DNA of 49,067 bases from Bacteroidales bacterium (GCA_016935435.1 JAFGQZ010000044.1:1-49067); one strand, 5' to 3'; positions 7,880 through 17,483 are shown, counted from the first letter of the stretch. Numbers and translations are program-made. Notes: a model not told the origin generated them from the letters alone.

Positions 7880-10800
7880 TTAGAATTTCAGGTTCAGGTT
7901 AAAACCATAACTTCTTCTTGAAGGCAATGATCCATATTCGAAACCCTGTCCGTTTCCATTATTATAATTCGATTCCGGATCGATGTTTGGGGTGTTTTTA
8001 TAAAGGATGAAAAGGTTTCGCGAAACGAACGATACGGAAGCGCTCCTGATTGGCGTTTTCGATAACAGATTTGCCGGAAGGTGGTAACCCAAAGTAAGTT
8101 CGCGCAGTTTTACAAACGAAGCATCGTAAATAAATGGCTCAGGCGAATTGTTAAAGAACGAGTTCCAATAATCCTGAGGGTTTACCGGTGTGGTATTTTC
8201 TACATATATTGGGTTTTCATCGGTTCCCGTATTCACAACGCCTTTGGCAATATAGCCACCAGTAGGGCTCCAGTCAGCAGCACTTACACCAGCGGCCAGC
8301 CTTGCCTCTTCCGAATTGTACCATTCTTTGCGTCCTTCGAGGGTTTCTTTTGCAGTGCCATTTGCATAAGCTATGGCATCGCTCATCGAATAAATGTCGG
8401 CACCAAATTTTGCATCGAAAAGTGCGCTAACTACAATGTTTTTATACCTGAAAGAGTTGTTTATGCCTGCTGTCCAATCGAAAGTGCCGTTGCCGAGAAT
8501 TTCCTGGGAATCGGAAAACAAAGGCATACCGGCAGCATTTACTATCATGTTCCCATTAGGGTCGCGCAATACTTTTTTGCCAACAATAACGCCATATTCT
8601 TCACCTTCGCTGGCCATAATAGCTGCCCCTGCCCAACGGGCATTTGCCAGGGTATAGTCTTTTACCTGTTCGTGTAGTTTTACAACTTTATTGTTGTTTT
8701 TTGCATAGTTAAGGGTAATATCCCATTTCAGGTCTTTTGTGTCAACAGGTGAAGCCGTAAATGAAATTTCTATACCGTTGTTCCTGATTTCTCCTGCATT
8801 TATTATTGCATTGGTATATCCGCTCGACGAGGGCACTACCAGAGGCAGTATTTGGTTTTTTGTGAGATTGTTGTAATAGGTTACATCGAGCTGGATTCGG
8901 TTGTTAAACCCGCGAAGGTCGGTACCAACTTCCCAGTAATAGCTTCTTGTGGGTTTCAAATCGAGCTTTGGTATGTTGGCATTTGTAATTTCACCCAGGG
9001 GTTTTCCCGATAGCGAAAAGTCTTTAAGCCCGTAAGTGAGGCTTAGCTGGTATGGATCGGTATCGCCACCCACTTCGGCCCACGAGGCGCGGATTTTTCC
9101 AAAGCTGAAGTAATTGGTTTGATTCAGCAGGTTAGAAAAAACAAAACTTCCTGAAACCGACGGGTAGAAATACGAATTGTTTCCTTTTTGAAGGGTCGAT
9201 GACCAGTCGTTTCTGAATGTGGCATCAACAAAAAGCATGTTTTTATACCCGGTTTGAACGGCACCATATACCGAATTAACCTGTTTTTTATATAAAGAAT
9301 AGCTGGTATTCTGGTTTGTGAAGTTTGTAATGGATATTACATCGGGGACAACTATTTTATTTGCCAGCAAACTAAATATTTCAACATTCGATTGCATAAT
9401 ATTTCCGCCCAGGTACGCCGAAGCAAAGAAATCTCCTCCAAATTCTTTATTAAACTTCAGCAAGCCTTCGTAATTGTTTTCGCTGATATTACTTGTGCGT
9501 TCTTCAAGCTGTCCAATGTCCCAAACCGGGGTGCCAGCTGGGAAATAGTTTGTAAACCTGAAGCCGTAGAAATCGGTACCACCACGTAGTTGCAGGCTGA
9601 GCCAGTTTGTAAATTCATAATTGAGTTGCAGGTGGCCTATAATACGGTCTTTTTTCGAATTGTTTGTCATTTCGTTTATCGACCAATAGGGATTAATACG
9701 GTAAATATTTCCGTTCCAATCGACGTATCGTCCGTAAGCATCTTTATATCCTTCCGACAGCCATTGTTGGTCGAAGTTAGGGGCAATTCCCAGAATTGCC
9801 AGGCCAACATTGTTAGGGTTATCGGAAAGCGCCGGGCGGTTTTTTACTTTTTCGGTAATGTAGTTTACCTTGCCATCCATTTTAAGGCGTTTGCTTAATA
9901 CTAACGAGCCATTAAGCATGAACGTGTTCCTGTTCATACCGGTTTCGGGCACTATATCTTTGTTGCGCATGTCTGATGCCGATACACGCACAGTAGTTTT
10001 TTCATTGCCGCCCGAGAACGACATGGTGTTGGTAAATGTAGAACCGGTGCGGAAGAAACTCAATATATTATTGTTAACCAGTCCGTAGGGTTTAAGCTGC
10101 CCATTGTATATGGGCACCATAAGGTTTGGGTCGAGCTGGGCGCCCCAGGCTACCTGCGAGGTCAACAAATCTTCGGTTGTTGGAATCATTCCGTCGCGTC
10201 CCTGGCCGTAAACGGTCTGGTAATCGTCGAATTTCGAGAGTATTTTTTCGGCGGTGTAATTGCTTGAAAAATCTACACCAATGCCTTTCTGGTTTTTTCC
10301 CGATTTGGTAGTGATTAATATAACCCCGTTGGAAGCCCTGGAACCGTATAGTGCAGCAGCCGATGCACCTTTGAGTACCGAAAGGGTTTCGATATCGTCG
10401 GGGTTCAGGCTTGAAATTCCGTCGCCCAGGTCGTAGCCGCCCCACATGCCAGCACTCCCAAGTTGAGAGTTGTCTATTGGTACGCCATCTATTACATAAA
10501 GCGGCTGGTTGTTATCGCTCAACGACGAATTTCCGCGGATAATTACCCTTGCAGAACCCGATGGGCCTGCTGTGGTCGATGAAATATCGACACCGGCAAC
10601 TTTGCCCGATAAGGAGTTTATTACACTTATTTCTTTTGCCAGCGAAACATCGTCGCCAGACACTTCGGAAACCGAATATCCCAGGGCTTTCTTTTCACGC
10701 TTTATGCCAAGGGCCGTAACCACAATTTCGCTAAGGTCGATTACCTCCTCGTTCAATTCGATGTTTACTTCTGTTTGCCCTGTAAGGGTAATTTCTTCGG

Positions 10801-11056
10801 AAATGCGGCCTACAAAGGAGAAAACAAGTACAGAACCGGCAGGCGCGGTAATCTGGTAATAACCATCGATATTTGTTACAGCGCCGGTTGTAGTACCTTT
10901 TATCAGCACCGATGCACCAGGCAAAGGGTTGCCGTCTTCGGCTGTTTTAACCGTACCTGTTATAGTAATTTCCTGAGCCATTCCGTAATAGGCCATGCTC
11001 AAAAGAAATACTACAAGTAGTACAAACTTGCTTTTAAAATTTCTTTTTCTTTTCAT
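7880..11056 (-). CDS. SusC/RagA-family TonB-linked outer-membrane transporter
   Basis: TonB-dependent beta-barrel that imports oligosaccharides together with the SusD lipoprotein. The chosen start (ATG 11056, 1058 aa) gives a normal signal peptide, MKRKRNFKSK then a hydrophobic stretch ending MAQ. The frame extends to 11149 but would add 31 unlikely residues. After the signal comes a CarboxypepD_reg-like domain (ITGTVKTAEDGNPLPGASV). The plug follows, with VIIRGNSSL, PLYVIDGVPIDN and the SusC signature SVLKGASAAALYGSRASNGVILITTK. A long barrel ends in NLNLKF. It is the first gene of the operon and diverges from the regulator at 11428; their shared 371-bp gap holds candidate operator repeats. 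Confidence 0.95.
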   Translation of the reverse strand: MKRKRNFKSKFVLLVVFLLSMAYYGMAQEITITGTVKTAEDGNPLPGASVLIKGTTTGAVTNIDGYYQITAPAGSVLVFSFVGRISEEITLTGQTEVNIELNEEVIDLSEIVVTALGIKREKKALGYSVSEVSGDDVSLAKEISVINSLSGKVAGVDISSTTAGPSGSARVIIRGNSSLSDNNQPLYVIDGVPIDNSQLGSAGMWGGYDLGDGISSLNPDDIETLSVLKGASAAALYGSRASNGVILITTKSGKNQKGIGVDFSSNYTAEKILSKFDDYQTVYGQGRDGMIPTTEDLLTSQVAWGAQLDPNLMVPIYNGQLKPYGLVNNNILSFFRTGSTFTNTMSFSGGNEKTTVRVSASDMRNKDIVPETGMNRNTFMLNGSLVLSKRLKMDGKVNYITEKVKNRPALSDNPNNVGLAILGIAPNFDQQWLSEGYKDAYGRYVDWNGNIYRINPYWSINEMTNNSKKDRIIGHLQLNYEFTNWLSLQLRGGTDFYGFRFTNYFPAGTPVWDIGQLEERTSNISENNYEGLLKFNKEFGGDFFASAYLGGNIMQSNVEIFSLLANKIVVPDVISITNFTNQNTSYSLYKKQVNSVYGAVQTGYKNMLFVDATFRNDWSSTLQKGNNSYFYPSVSGSFVFSNLLNQTNYFSFGKIRASWAEVGGDTDPYQLSLTYGLKDFSLSGKPLGEITNANIPKLDLKPTRSYYWEVGTDLRGFNNRIQLDVTYYNNLTKNQILPLVVPSSSGYTNAIINAGEIRNNGIEISFTASPVDTKDLKWDITLNYAKNNNKVVKLHEQVKDYTLANARWAGAAIMASEGEEYGVIVGKKVLRDPNGNMIVNAAGMPLFSDSQEILGNGTFDWTAGINNSFRYKNIVVSALFDAKFGADIYSMSDAIAYANGTAKETLEGRKEWYNSEEARLAAGVSAADWSPTGGYIAKGVVNTGTDENPIYVENTTPVNPQDYWNSFFNNSPEPFIYDASFVKLRELTLGYHLPANLLSKTPIRSASVSFVSRNLFILYKNTPNIDPESNYNNGNGQGFEYGSLPSRRSYGFNLNLKF

Positions 11057-11185
11057 AAGTTGATTTTTCAGGTCAATAATTTGGTAAAGTTCTGAGTGTG
11101 TAAAACTCGTTTCGAGCGATTTGCCCTTACGGCAGTCTCTCAGGAACAATATTCTGTAATTGTTGCCGCTTAACCATAAAAATAC

Positions 11186-11284
11186 GGGCTACAAAACCGA
11201 CTACACACAATATTTATAGGCTTACAAAATCGATATAACAAATCAGATAATCAGGTTTATAGCTATTTAAACAGGGCTACAACC
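11186..11284. promoter_or_regulatory. Three similar short direct repeats between susC and its regulator
   Basis: GGGCTACAAAACC (11186-11198), GGCTTACAAAATC (11219-11231) and GGGCTACAACC (11274-11284) lie in the same orientation in the divergent intergenic region. Their position, upstream of susC and of a LuxR-type regulator gene, suggests operators, but no factor is shown to bind. A Bacteroidota-like -7 element (TATATTTG, 11356-11363) lies 64 bp before the regulator ATG. No well-spaced -33 TTTG was found for it. Confidence 0.4.
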
Positions 11285-11427
11285 AAAGATTTTTTTGCGC
11301 CTCAAAAAAAGGTACTTTTTTTTTGTTTTAGGTATTAATAAAAATGCAGATGTAATATATTTGAGTGGTTGATGTTTTACTTCTTTTGAGTGGCATTAAT
11401 TGCCCTAAAACCCAAATATTCCTTACT

Positions 11428-14400
11428 ATGAAAAATAACCCGTTTATTTATACAGTATTCTTACTAATAACTGTAACGAAAATGTTTTCGCAGCATGAGA
11501 TTGTTTTACAGCCCCTCACTACCGAAAATGGACTGTCGCAAAATACGGCCAACTATATTTTTCAGGACAATAGAGGTTTTATTTGGATAGGGACACACGA
11601 TGGGCTTAATAAATTCGACGGGCACAGGGTAACAGTGTATAAATTTCGCGAAGACGATTCCAACAGTATCCAAAGCAACGATAACTATTGTGCTTTCGAA
11701 GACATAAACGGAAATGTTTTTTTTGGCACGGGCTATGGCATTTCGGTTTATAACCGAGAGCTGGAGTCGTTTGAAAATATTAGCTTTTCTAAAGACGATT
11801 TTTATAATATGAGACCGGTTTGGGACATTATTGAAGGCGATTTGCCAAATACTTTATGGATTGGCGCTTCGGGCGGATTGTTCAGGTACAACACAAAAAC
11901 AAAGGAAATAGCCCATTTTGCTATAAACGATAGTATTTCCGGTGCCAATTCAGTTAAAAAAATTATTACTGGCGAAAATAACCATTTATGGCTTGGGACA
12001 AACGGCGGCGGTTTGCATTGTTTTAATCCTCGAACTGGTAAAGTTGTTGGTTTTCTTGCTTCAGGAACCAAAAAGGGCGCCCTCAGCGACAACACAATTC
12101 AAACAATGTATAAAGACGCAAGGGGCGTGTTGTGGATAGGTACCGACAATGGGGTACTTAACCGTTTTAACCCGGCCGATTCTTCGTTTACCCATTTTTT
12201 TGTCGATGCACGACAGCACAAAACAATCCTCGCCATTCTCGAAGACAAATCGGGGGTGCTATGGGTTGGCACCGATAAAGGCGGTTTATTGCAGTTCGAT
12301 AGAAAAACCGAAAAGTTTAAGTCTGTTACCTGTAAAACACAAACGCGCATTTCGGTTTTCAGGACCCTGTTTGAAGATTTTGGCGGAAACCTCTGGATTG
12401 GCACTTATGGCACAGGTATTTTTATTTACGACCGGCTCGACAATAATTTTAATTATTATTTTCCTTTTGATCGTATTGATGAAAAAACTTGTAGCAATTC
12501 GGTGAATGCTATTTACCAGGATCGTGACGATGGGGCTTTATGGATAGGTACCGATGGTGGTGGGCTGGTATGGTATTCATTAATAACCGGTGAAAAGAAA
12601 TATTATAAAAGCAATGGTAAGGGCTCTCTGGCAGGAAATACTGTTTTGTGCATTAAACATGCTTCCGATGATAAAATATATATTGGTACTTTTCTCGACG
12701 GCCTTTCGGTGTACGACAAGAAAACTGGCAGGTTTACAAATTATAAATATGTTGCCGGAAATCCCGGCGGTCTGAACGATAACACCATCTGGGACATATT
12801 CGAAGACGACAACGGAACAATATGGCTGGCAACCAATAATGGTGGCATAAACCTCTTTAACCCTCACACGAAGTTGTTCAGCTATCTTATGAACGATAGA
12901 AATTTGCCAGGAAGCCTGAGTTCGAATTCAGTACGTTGTATTTTAAAAGACAGCAGGAATTTTATTTGGGTGGGCACTGTTACAGGCCTTAACCTTTTTA
13001 ACCCGGTCGATAGTTCATTTAAAGGGTATTTTTATCAGCCGGGAAACCACTATGGATTAAGCAATAACTCTATATTGTGCATTCATGAAGATTTTAACAA
13101 TAACTTATGGCTGGGTACTCATGGCGGCGGGCTGAACAGGTTCGATATAAAAACCGGTACTTTTATACATTATAGCGAAATACAAGGCCTTCCGGGAAAT
13201 GTGGTATATGGCATTCTCGAAGATGAACAGGCGCATTTATGGCTGAGCAGCGAAAAGGGGCTTTCGCGCTTCCATATTGCTACCGGCGGATTTCGGAACT
13301 TCGATGCTTCGAGTGGTTTGTTCAATGCACAATTTAATATTGGTGCGCATTTTAAATCTGCCGGGGGCGAACTGTTTTTCGGGAGCATTAACGGGGTCTG
13401 CCATTTTTACCCCTGGCAAATTAAACAGAACAATTATGCCCCCCCGGTTTATATTACAAGTTTGTCGCTTTTTAACAAAACTGTTGGCATTGGTGGGGCT
13501 TCGCCCCTGAAAAAGTCTGTTTCGGAAAGCGATACTATAGTGTTAAACCATAAACAATCGGTTATTAACCTGGGCTTTGCTGCCCTTAACTATACTCATG
13601 CAGGCAGAAATATGTACAAGTACATGTTATATCCGTTTGAAGAAAACTGGAACGATGCCGATTTCCGTAACAATGCCACCTATACAAACCTCGATCCCGG
13701 AAAATATATCTTTAAGGTAAAGGGTTCCAATAACGACGGTATATGGAACGAAACCCCCACAGAGCTTGTTATTGTTATTACCCCCCCATTTTATAAAACA
13801 CTTTGGTTTAGGCTGGCCGCTATTGGTTTTGTTTGTGTTGTGTTGTTTGTGCTGTTTCGTTTGAAAGTACGATCGGTGCACATGCACAACAAAAAGCTTG
13901 AAAGACTGGTGGACATGCGCACCCGTGAGATTGAGATAAAAAACAAACAACTTATCGAGGCCGAAAAACTCAATGCACACTTAACACAGCAACAACTCGA
14001 AAATGTATTGATGCATAAAAGCAAAGAGCTTTCGAAATATACACTTTTAATTATTCAGAAAAACAGGCTTTTGGAAGAATTAAAAAAGCGCTTGCGCGAA
14101 GCGGTTCGAAACCCAGCCGTAAATATGCGCGATAATTTTAAAGATATTATCCGTTCAATTAACAGTAAATTTAGCCCAGAGCAGGAGTGGAACGAATTCG
14201 ATGCCAACTTTAACCGGGTGCACGGAAATTTTGCAGAAAACCTTAAAAGCCATTTCCCCGATTTAACCCAAAACGACCTGAGGCTTTGCGCACTTTACCG
14301 GCTCGATATCCCTACCCGCGATATTGCCAATATTATGGGAATATCGATGAGCAGCGTAAAAATGGCCCGTTACCGCCTGCGAAAAAAAATAGGACTTGAG

Positions 14401-14496
14401 CCAGGCGACGATTTGGTGCAATTTCTTTTGAAATTACAGGAAAGCACCGATGTATTTGAATTTAATGACAGTAAACCGGTTTTTGAAAAAAACTAA
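11428..14496 (+). CDS. Membrane-bound one-component regulator: beta-propeller, Y_Y_Y, LuxR-type HTH
   Basis: Probable transcription activator of the adjacent utilisation operon. The signal peptide is at 1-22 (from ATG 11428). Residues 25-690 form a large sensor of two-component-regulator propeller repeats; the unit (NGLSQNT..IFQD..G..WIGT..GGLN.F) recurs about a dozen times. A Y_Y_Y domain follows (about 715-785, YMLYPFEENWNDADF ... PGKYIFKVKGSNNDG). The single membrane helix is near 792-812. A coiled-coil stretch leads to a GerE/LuxR-like HTH at about 943-1003 (TRDIANIMGISMSSVKMARY). No histidine kinase, ATPase or receiver domain is present, so unlike classic hybrid two-component systems it would signal directly from periplasmic ligand to DNA. 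The frame opens at GTG 11365, but only ATG 11428 gives a sensible signal peptide. Confidence 0.88.
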   Translation: MKNNPFIYTVFLLITVTKMFSQHEIVLQPLTTENGLSQNTANYIFQDNRGFIWIGTHDGLNKFDGHRVTVYKFREDDSNSIQSNDNYCAFEDINGNVFFGTGYGISVYNRELESFENISFSKDDFYNMRPVWDIIEGDLPNTLWIGASGGLFRYNTKTKEIAHFAINDSISGANSVKKIITGENNHLWLGTNGGGLHCFNPRTGKVVGFLASGTKKGALSDNTIQTMYKDARGVLWIGTDNGVLNRFNPADSSFTHFFVDARQHKTILAILEDKSGVLWVGTDKGGLLQFDRKTEKFKSVTCKTQTRISVFRTLFEDFGGNLWIGTYGTGIFIYDRLDNNFNYYFPFDRIDEKTCSNSVNAIYQDRDDGALWIGTDGGGLVWYSLITGEKKYYKSNGKGSLAGNTVLCIKHASDDKIYIGTFLDGLSVYDKKTGRFTNYKYVAGNPGGLNDNTIWDIFEDDNGTIWLATNNGGINLFNPHTKLFSYLMNDRNLPGSLSSNSVRCILKDSRNFIWVGTVTGLNLFNPVDSSFKGYFYQPGNHYGLSNNSILCIHEDFNNNLWLGTHGGGLNRFDIKTGTFIHYSEIQGLPGNVVYGILEDEQAHLWLSSEKGLSRFHIATGGFRNFDASSGLFNAQFNIGAHFKSAGGELFFGSINGVCHFYPWQIKQNNYAPPVYITSLSLFNKTVGIGGASPLKKSVSESDTIVLNHKQSVINLGFAALNYTHAGRNMYKYMLYPFEENWNDADFRNNATYTNLDPGKYIFKVKGSNNDGIWNETPTELVIVITPPFYKTLWFRLAAIGFVCVVLFVLFRLKVRSVHMHNKKLERLVDMRTREIEIKNKQLIEAEKLNAHLTQQQLENVLMHKSKELSKYTLLIIQKNRLLEELKKRLREAVRNPAVNMRDNFKDIIRSINSKFSPEQEWNEFDANFNRVHGNFAENLKSHFPDLTQNDLRLCALYRLDIPTRDIANIMGISMSSVKMARYRLRKKIGLEPGDDLVQFLLKLQESTDVFEFNDSKPVFEKN

Positions 14497-14690
14497 CCGT
14501 TGAATGTTTTAATACATTGCATTTACCCTTGCTTTAACAAAACATAAAGCTTTCCGGGCTTATTTTGACTTTTCGAAAAACACCTTGTGTTTTAAAAAGA
14601 ATAAGCACAAATACTTATTAAAAGCAGTCTTTTGCTGTACTAGTTTTGAACAGGCTGTTAGTTACCTTCGCTTGTATAAAAATTATTACA

Positions 14691-15614
14691 TTGAAAAAGC
14701 TAATAAAGTATTTCCTTTCACACCCTTTTCACAACAGGGTTAAGTACATTATCTTTTTTTGCCTTGCAGCGCTCATAATTTATTTTCTTATTGCAGCATC
14801 ATTTAAGTATAACGATATTTCCAGTCTGGCAGAACTATTCGATTATAATTTGCTTTTATTTATTGGCGCAGGGTTTATTGCCCAGCTTATCGATGGTGCC
14901 CTGGGCATGGCCTACGGGGTTAGTTGCACATCGCTGCTTTTGGGGCTGAATATAGCTCCGGCAGTTGCATCGGCAAGTGTGCATGTATCAGAAGTTTTTA
15001 CTGCCGGCGCATCGGGTATATCGCACCTTTCTTTTAAAAATATCCATAAGAAATTGTTCCTCCGCCTGGTGTTTTTTGGTGTGGCTGGCGGTATTTTGGG
15101 GGCATGGTTCCTGTCGGGTATAGTTAATGGCAATTATATTAAACCGTTTATTTCGGCCTATTTATTAGTGCTCGGCGTAATAATTTTTCGCCGCGCTTTC
15201 CTGAAATTTAAACAAAAGGGCGAAATTAAAAAAGTCGGGCTTCTTGCAGTTGTTGGTGGCTTTATGGATTCGGTTGGCGGTGGGGGCTGGGGGCCTATTG
15301 TTACAACCAACCTTATTCATAAAGGTTCAAATCCGCGAAGAACAATTGGTACAGTTAATATTGCCGAGTTTTTTGTTGCCCTGGCCAGCTCTGGTGTTTT
15401 TGTGGCTATGGTTGGCACAACCAGTATTAAAACTATTTTAGGCCTAATTATTGGCGGGGTAGCTGCCGCCCCACTGGCAGCTTATGTGGTTAAAAAGGTA
15501 AATTACAGGTATATGCTTGCTACCGTTGGGCTTTTGATTAGTGCACTTAGCATTTATAACCTGGTAAACTCGTGGAAACACCTTGTTGAACTAGCTCAAC
15601 GAGTTTGCCTTTAG
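14691..15614 (+). CDS. TauE/SafE (TSUP) family membrane permease
   Basis: Predicted transporter of a small sulfur-containing or organic anion (the family includes sulfite and taurine-related exporters); the substrate here is unknown. About eight hydrophobic segments are visible. Two family repeats stand out: AQLIDGALGMAYGVSCTSLLL in the first half and VVGGFMDSVGGGGWGPIVTTNLI in the second, each with the Gly-rich core typical of TSUP proteins. No ATG lies near the beginning of the frame. TTG 14691 (MKKLIKYF...) is the most natural start; TTG 14646 would add 15 residues. It is transcribed alone, and its stop lies 35 bp from the end of the convergent rnf operon. Confidence 0.85.
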   Translation: MKKLIKYFLSHPFHNRVKYIIFFCLAALIIYFLIAASFKYNDISSLAELFDYNLLLFIGAGFIAQLIDGALGMAYGVSCTSLLLGLNIAPAVASASVHVSEVFTAGASGISHLSFKNIHKKLFLRLVFFGVAGGILGAWFLSGIVNGNYIKPFISAYLLVLGVIIFRRAFLKFKQKGEIKKVGLLAVVGGFMDSVGGGGWGPIVTTNLIHKGSNPRRTIGTVNIAEFFVALASSGVFVAMVGTTSIKTILGLIIGGVAAAPLAAYVVKKVNYRYMLATVGLLISALSIYNLVNSWKHLVELAQRVCL

Positions 15615-15649
15615 AATAACCTGTTTATCTTTCTTTGTTACTATAACAA

Positions 15650-16225
15650 TCATACAATATTGGCAAAGCCCATAAAGGCCATAGCCAAAATGCCGGCTAC
15701 AATAAAAGCAATGGGGACACCTTTAACCCCATTGGGTATATTGGCCAGCTCGAGTTGTTCGCGAATGCCCGAGAAAGTAATAAGGGCAAGGCCGAAGCCA
15801 AGCGCATTCGAAAAGGCATATACCACTGCCGGTAAGAGGGTAAACTCTTTCTGATAAACCAGTATAGCAACCCCCAATATTGCACAATTTGTGGTTATCA
15901 GGGGCAAAAAAATGCCCAAGGCTGAGTATAATGCAGGGCTTACTTTTTTTAGTATAATCTCGACCATTTGAACCAAAGCAGCAATTACCAAAATATAGGT
16001 TACGGTTTGCATAAAGGCTATGCCCAATTTGTCGAGCAATAGTTGAATAATATAGGTTACAATAGTGGCCAGCACCATTACAAATGCAACAGCTGCCGAC
16101 ATCCCCACAGAAGTGTTCACCCTGCCCGATACACCAATAAATGGGCAAATGCCCAGAAATTGCGATAAAACTATGTTGTTTACAAATACAGTTCCGATGA
16201 TTAACAATATAAGTTCCATTTTCAC
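15650..16225 (-). CDS. rnfA: Rnf complex subunit RnfA
   Basis: Integral membrane subunit of the Rnf complex, which moves electrons between reduced ferredoxin and NAD while pumping Na+ or H+. At 191 aa with six hydrophobic helices it matches RnfA/NqrE. Cys27 (in LGICPFIG) and Cys114 (in TTNCAILG) are the conserved pair that, with the matching pair in RnfE, holds a membrane [2Fe-2S] cluster in solved Rnf/Nqr structures. It is the last gene of the operon, 3 bp after rnfE. Confidence 0.96.
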   Translation of the reverse strand: MKMELILLIIGTVFVNNIVLSQFLGICPFIGVSGRVNTSVGMSAAVAFVMVLATIVTYIIQLLLDKLGIAFMQTVTYILVIAALVQMVEIILKKVSPALYSALGIFLPLITTNCAILGVAILVYQKEFTLLPAVVYAFSNALGFGLALITFSGIREQLELANIPNGVKGVPIAFIVAGILAMAFMGFANIV

Positions 16226-16228
16226 AAG

Positions 16229-16885
16229 TTATTTAGCGTACCGTTTTTTTATAATATTCATAAATGCAATCAGGTATCCTAGTGCAAGAAAAGCGCCCGG
16301 CGCCAGAACAAAGGCTATCATTCCATCGCCTTGTTTGTATTCGGTTGCCGGGTTAAACAGCTGAGCAAACCCTTCGGCAATTTTCCAGCCGAAAACCGAC
16401 ATGCTCCCCAGAATTTCGCGGATTGCCCCCAAAAGGGTTAGCGCAAAAGCAAAACCAAGCCCAATGCCTAAACCATCTACAAGCGATGAGGTTACGCTGT
16501 TTTTTGAGGCAAATGCCTCGGCCCTGCCCAACACAATGCAATTAACAACAATTAAAGGGATAAAAAGCCCCAGGTTATCGTACAAACTTGGTTCGCCATT
16601 TGGGCCGGGGGTATTGGTATATGCTTTCATCAGCAAATCGACAATGGTAACAAAGCTGGCTATAATTACAATGTACGAGGGTATTCTCACCTTGTCGGGA
16701 ATATATTTCGCCAGCAGCGATATAAAAACGTTTGAAAGCACAAGGACAAAAGTTGTTGCCAGCCCCATGCCCAAGCCGTTAATTGCCGAACCGGTAGTGC
16801 CCAGTGTAGGGCACATTCCCAACACAAATACAAATACGGGGTTTTCTTTAATAAACCCTTTTAAGAAGTTGTTCCATTGGTTCAT
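16229..16885 (-). CDS. rnfE: Rnf complex subunit RnfE
   Basis: Membrane subunit homologous to RnfA but inverted in topology. Cys25 (GMCPTLGTTG) and Cys116 (VVNCIVLGRAEAFA) are the [2Fe-2S] ligands expected for RnfE, and GRAEAFA distinguishes it from RnfA. The length of 218 aa is normal. Its ATG overlaps the rnfG stop by 4 bp, which indicates translational coupling within the rseC-rnfBCDGEA transcript. Confidence 0.96.
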   Translation of the reverse strand: MNQWNNFLKGFIKENPVFVFVLGMCPTLGTTGSAINGLGMGLATTFVLVLSNVFISLLAKYIPDKVRIPSYIVIIASFVTIVDLLMKAYTNTPGPNGEPSLYDNLGLFIPLIVVNCIVLGRAEAFASKNSVTSSLVDGLGIGLGFAFALTLLGAIREILGSMSVFGWKIAEGFAQLFNPATEYKQGDGMIAFVLAPGAFLALGYLIAFMNIIKKRYAK

Positions 16886-17478
16886 TGCTCACCTCCTTTT
16901 TCGGTGTTTTGGTGTTGTTTAAGGGAATTATAGCCGCGCTGTACAGCATCGCAATAAGCCCTCGAAGTAATTGTCGAAGCGGTAATGGCATCCACTTCGC
17001 CATCGTCTTTACGTACTTTCAGTATAAACTTTGCGGGGTTCTTACCGGGAAACTGGCTGCTGAATTTCTCTTCAGTCATTTTGGTGCCCAGCCCCGGGGT
17101 TTCTTTATGTTCAAGCACTGCAATGTTATTAATAGTGCCATCGGGGAGAAAGCCTACCAGCAACTTTAAAAGCCCGCCAAAAGCATTTTTTGAATATGTT
17201 TCAACAGCATAGCCAACTGTATCGCTATCGAGTTTTGCAACGTAAAAACAAATTGTGTCCCCCGGTGTTTCTGAAGGGAGTTTGAAAAATTCTTCGGAAG
17301 GTTTATTGTTAAATTCCGGAACAACCCGTTTTATAGCCAGGTTTTTTTTATTTGCCTCAGCCTGCGCAATGGCATCTTTTGTAAGTTGATAAACAAAGCC
17401 AAGCGAACCCGATGCGGTTAAGGTTACAACCAGGAGGGTTATCAGCATATTATTAAATGTCGATTCTTTTTTTGCCAT
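16882..17478 (-). CDS. rnfG: Rnf complex flavoprotein subunit RnfG
   Basis: Periplasm-facing subunit with one N-terminal membrane helix (about residues 10-31) and a covalently bound FMN. The flavinylation site is read as T166-A-S-T169-I-T in DAITASTITS. The usual S-G-A-T core is therefore T-A-S-T here, with Thr169 as the expected acceptor. The rest fits RnfG (HKETPGLGTKM at about 124-134). The C terminus is a short charged tail. It starts 5 bp after the rnfD stop and overlaps rnfE by 4 bp. Confidence 0.94.
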   Translation of the reverse strand: MAKKESTFNNMLITLLVVTLTASGSLGFVYQLTKDAIAQAEANKKNLAIKRVVPEFNNKPSEEFFKLPSETPGDTICFYVAKLDSDTVGYAVETYSKNAFGGLLKLLVGFLPDGTINNIAVLEHKETPGLGTKMTEEKFSSQFPGKNPAKFILKVRKDDGEVDAITASTITSRAYCDAVQRGYNSLKQHQNTEKGGEQ

Positions 17479-17483
17479 GAGTG

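Noticed and set aside
10092-10445. Long open frame on the minus strand inside the susC gene
   Set aside because: It overlaps the well-supported susC plug in another frame and has an Arg/Pro-rich composition typical of shadow frames.
15582-15603. CTTGTTGA/TCAACGAG hairpin at the end of the TSUP gene as a terminator
   Set aside because: It lies inside the coding region, includes a G-T pair and has no T-run on either strand.
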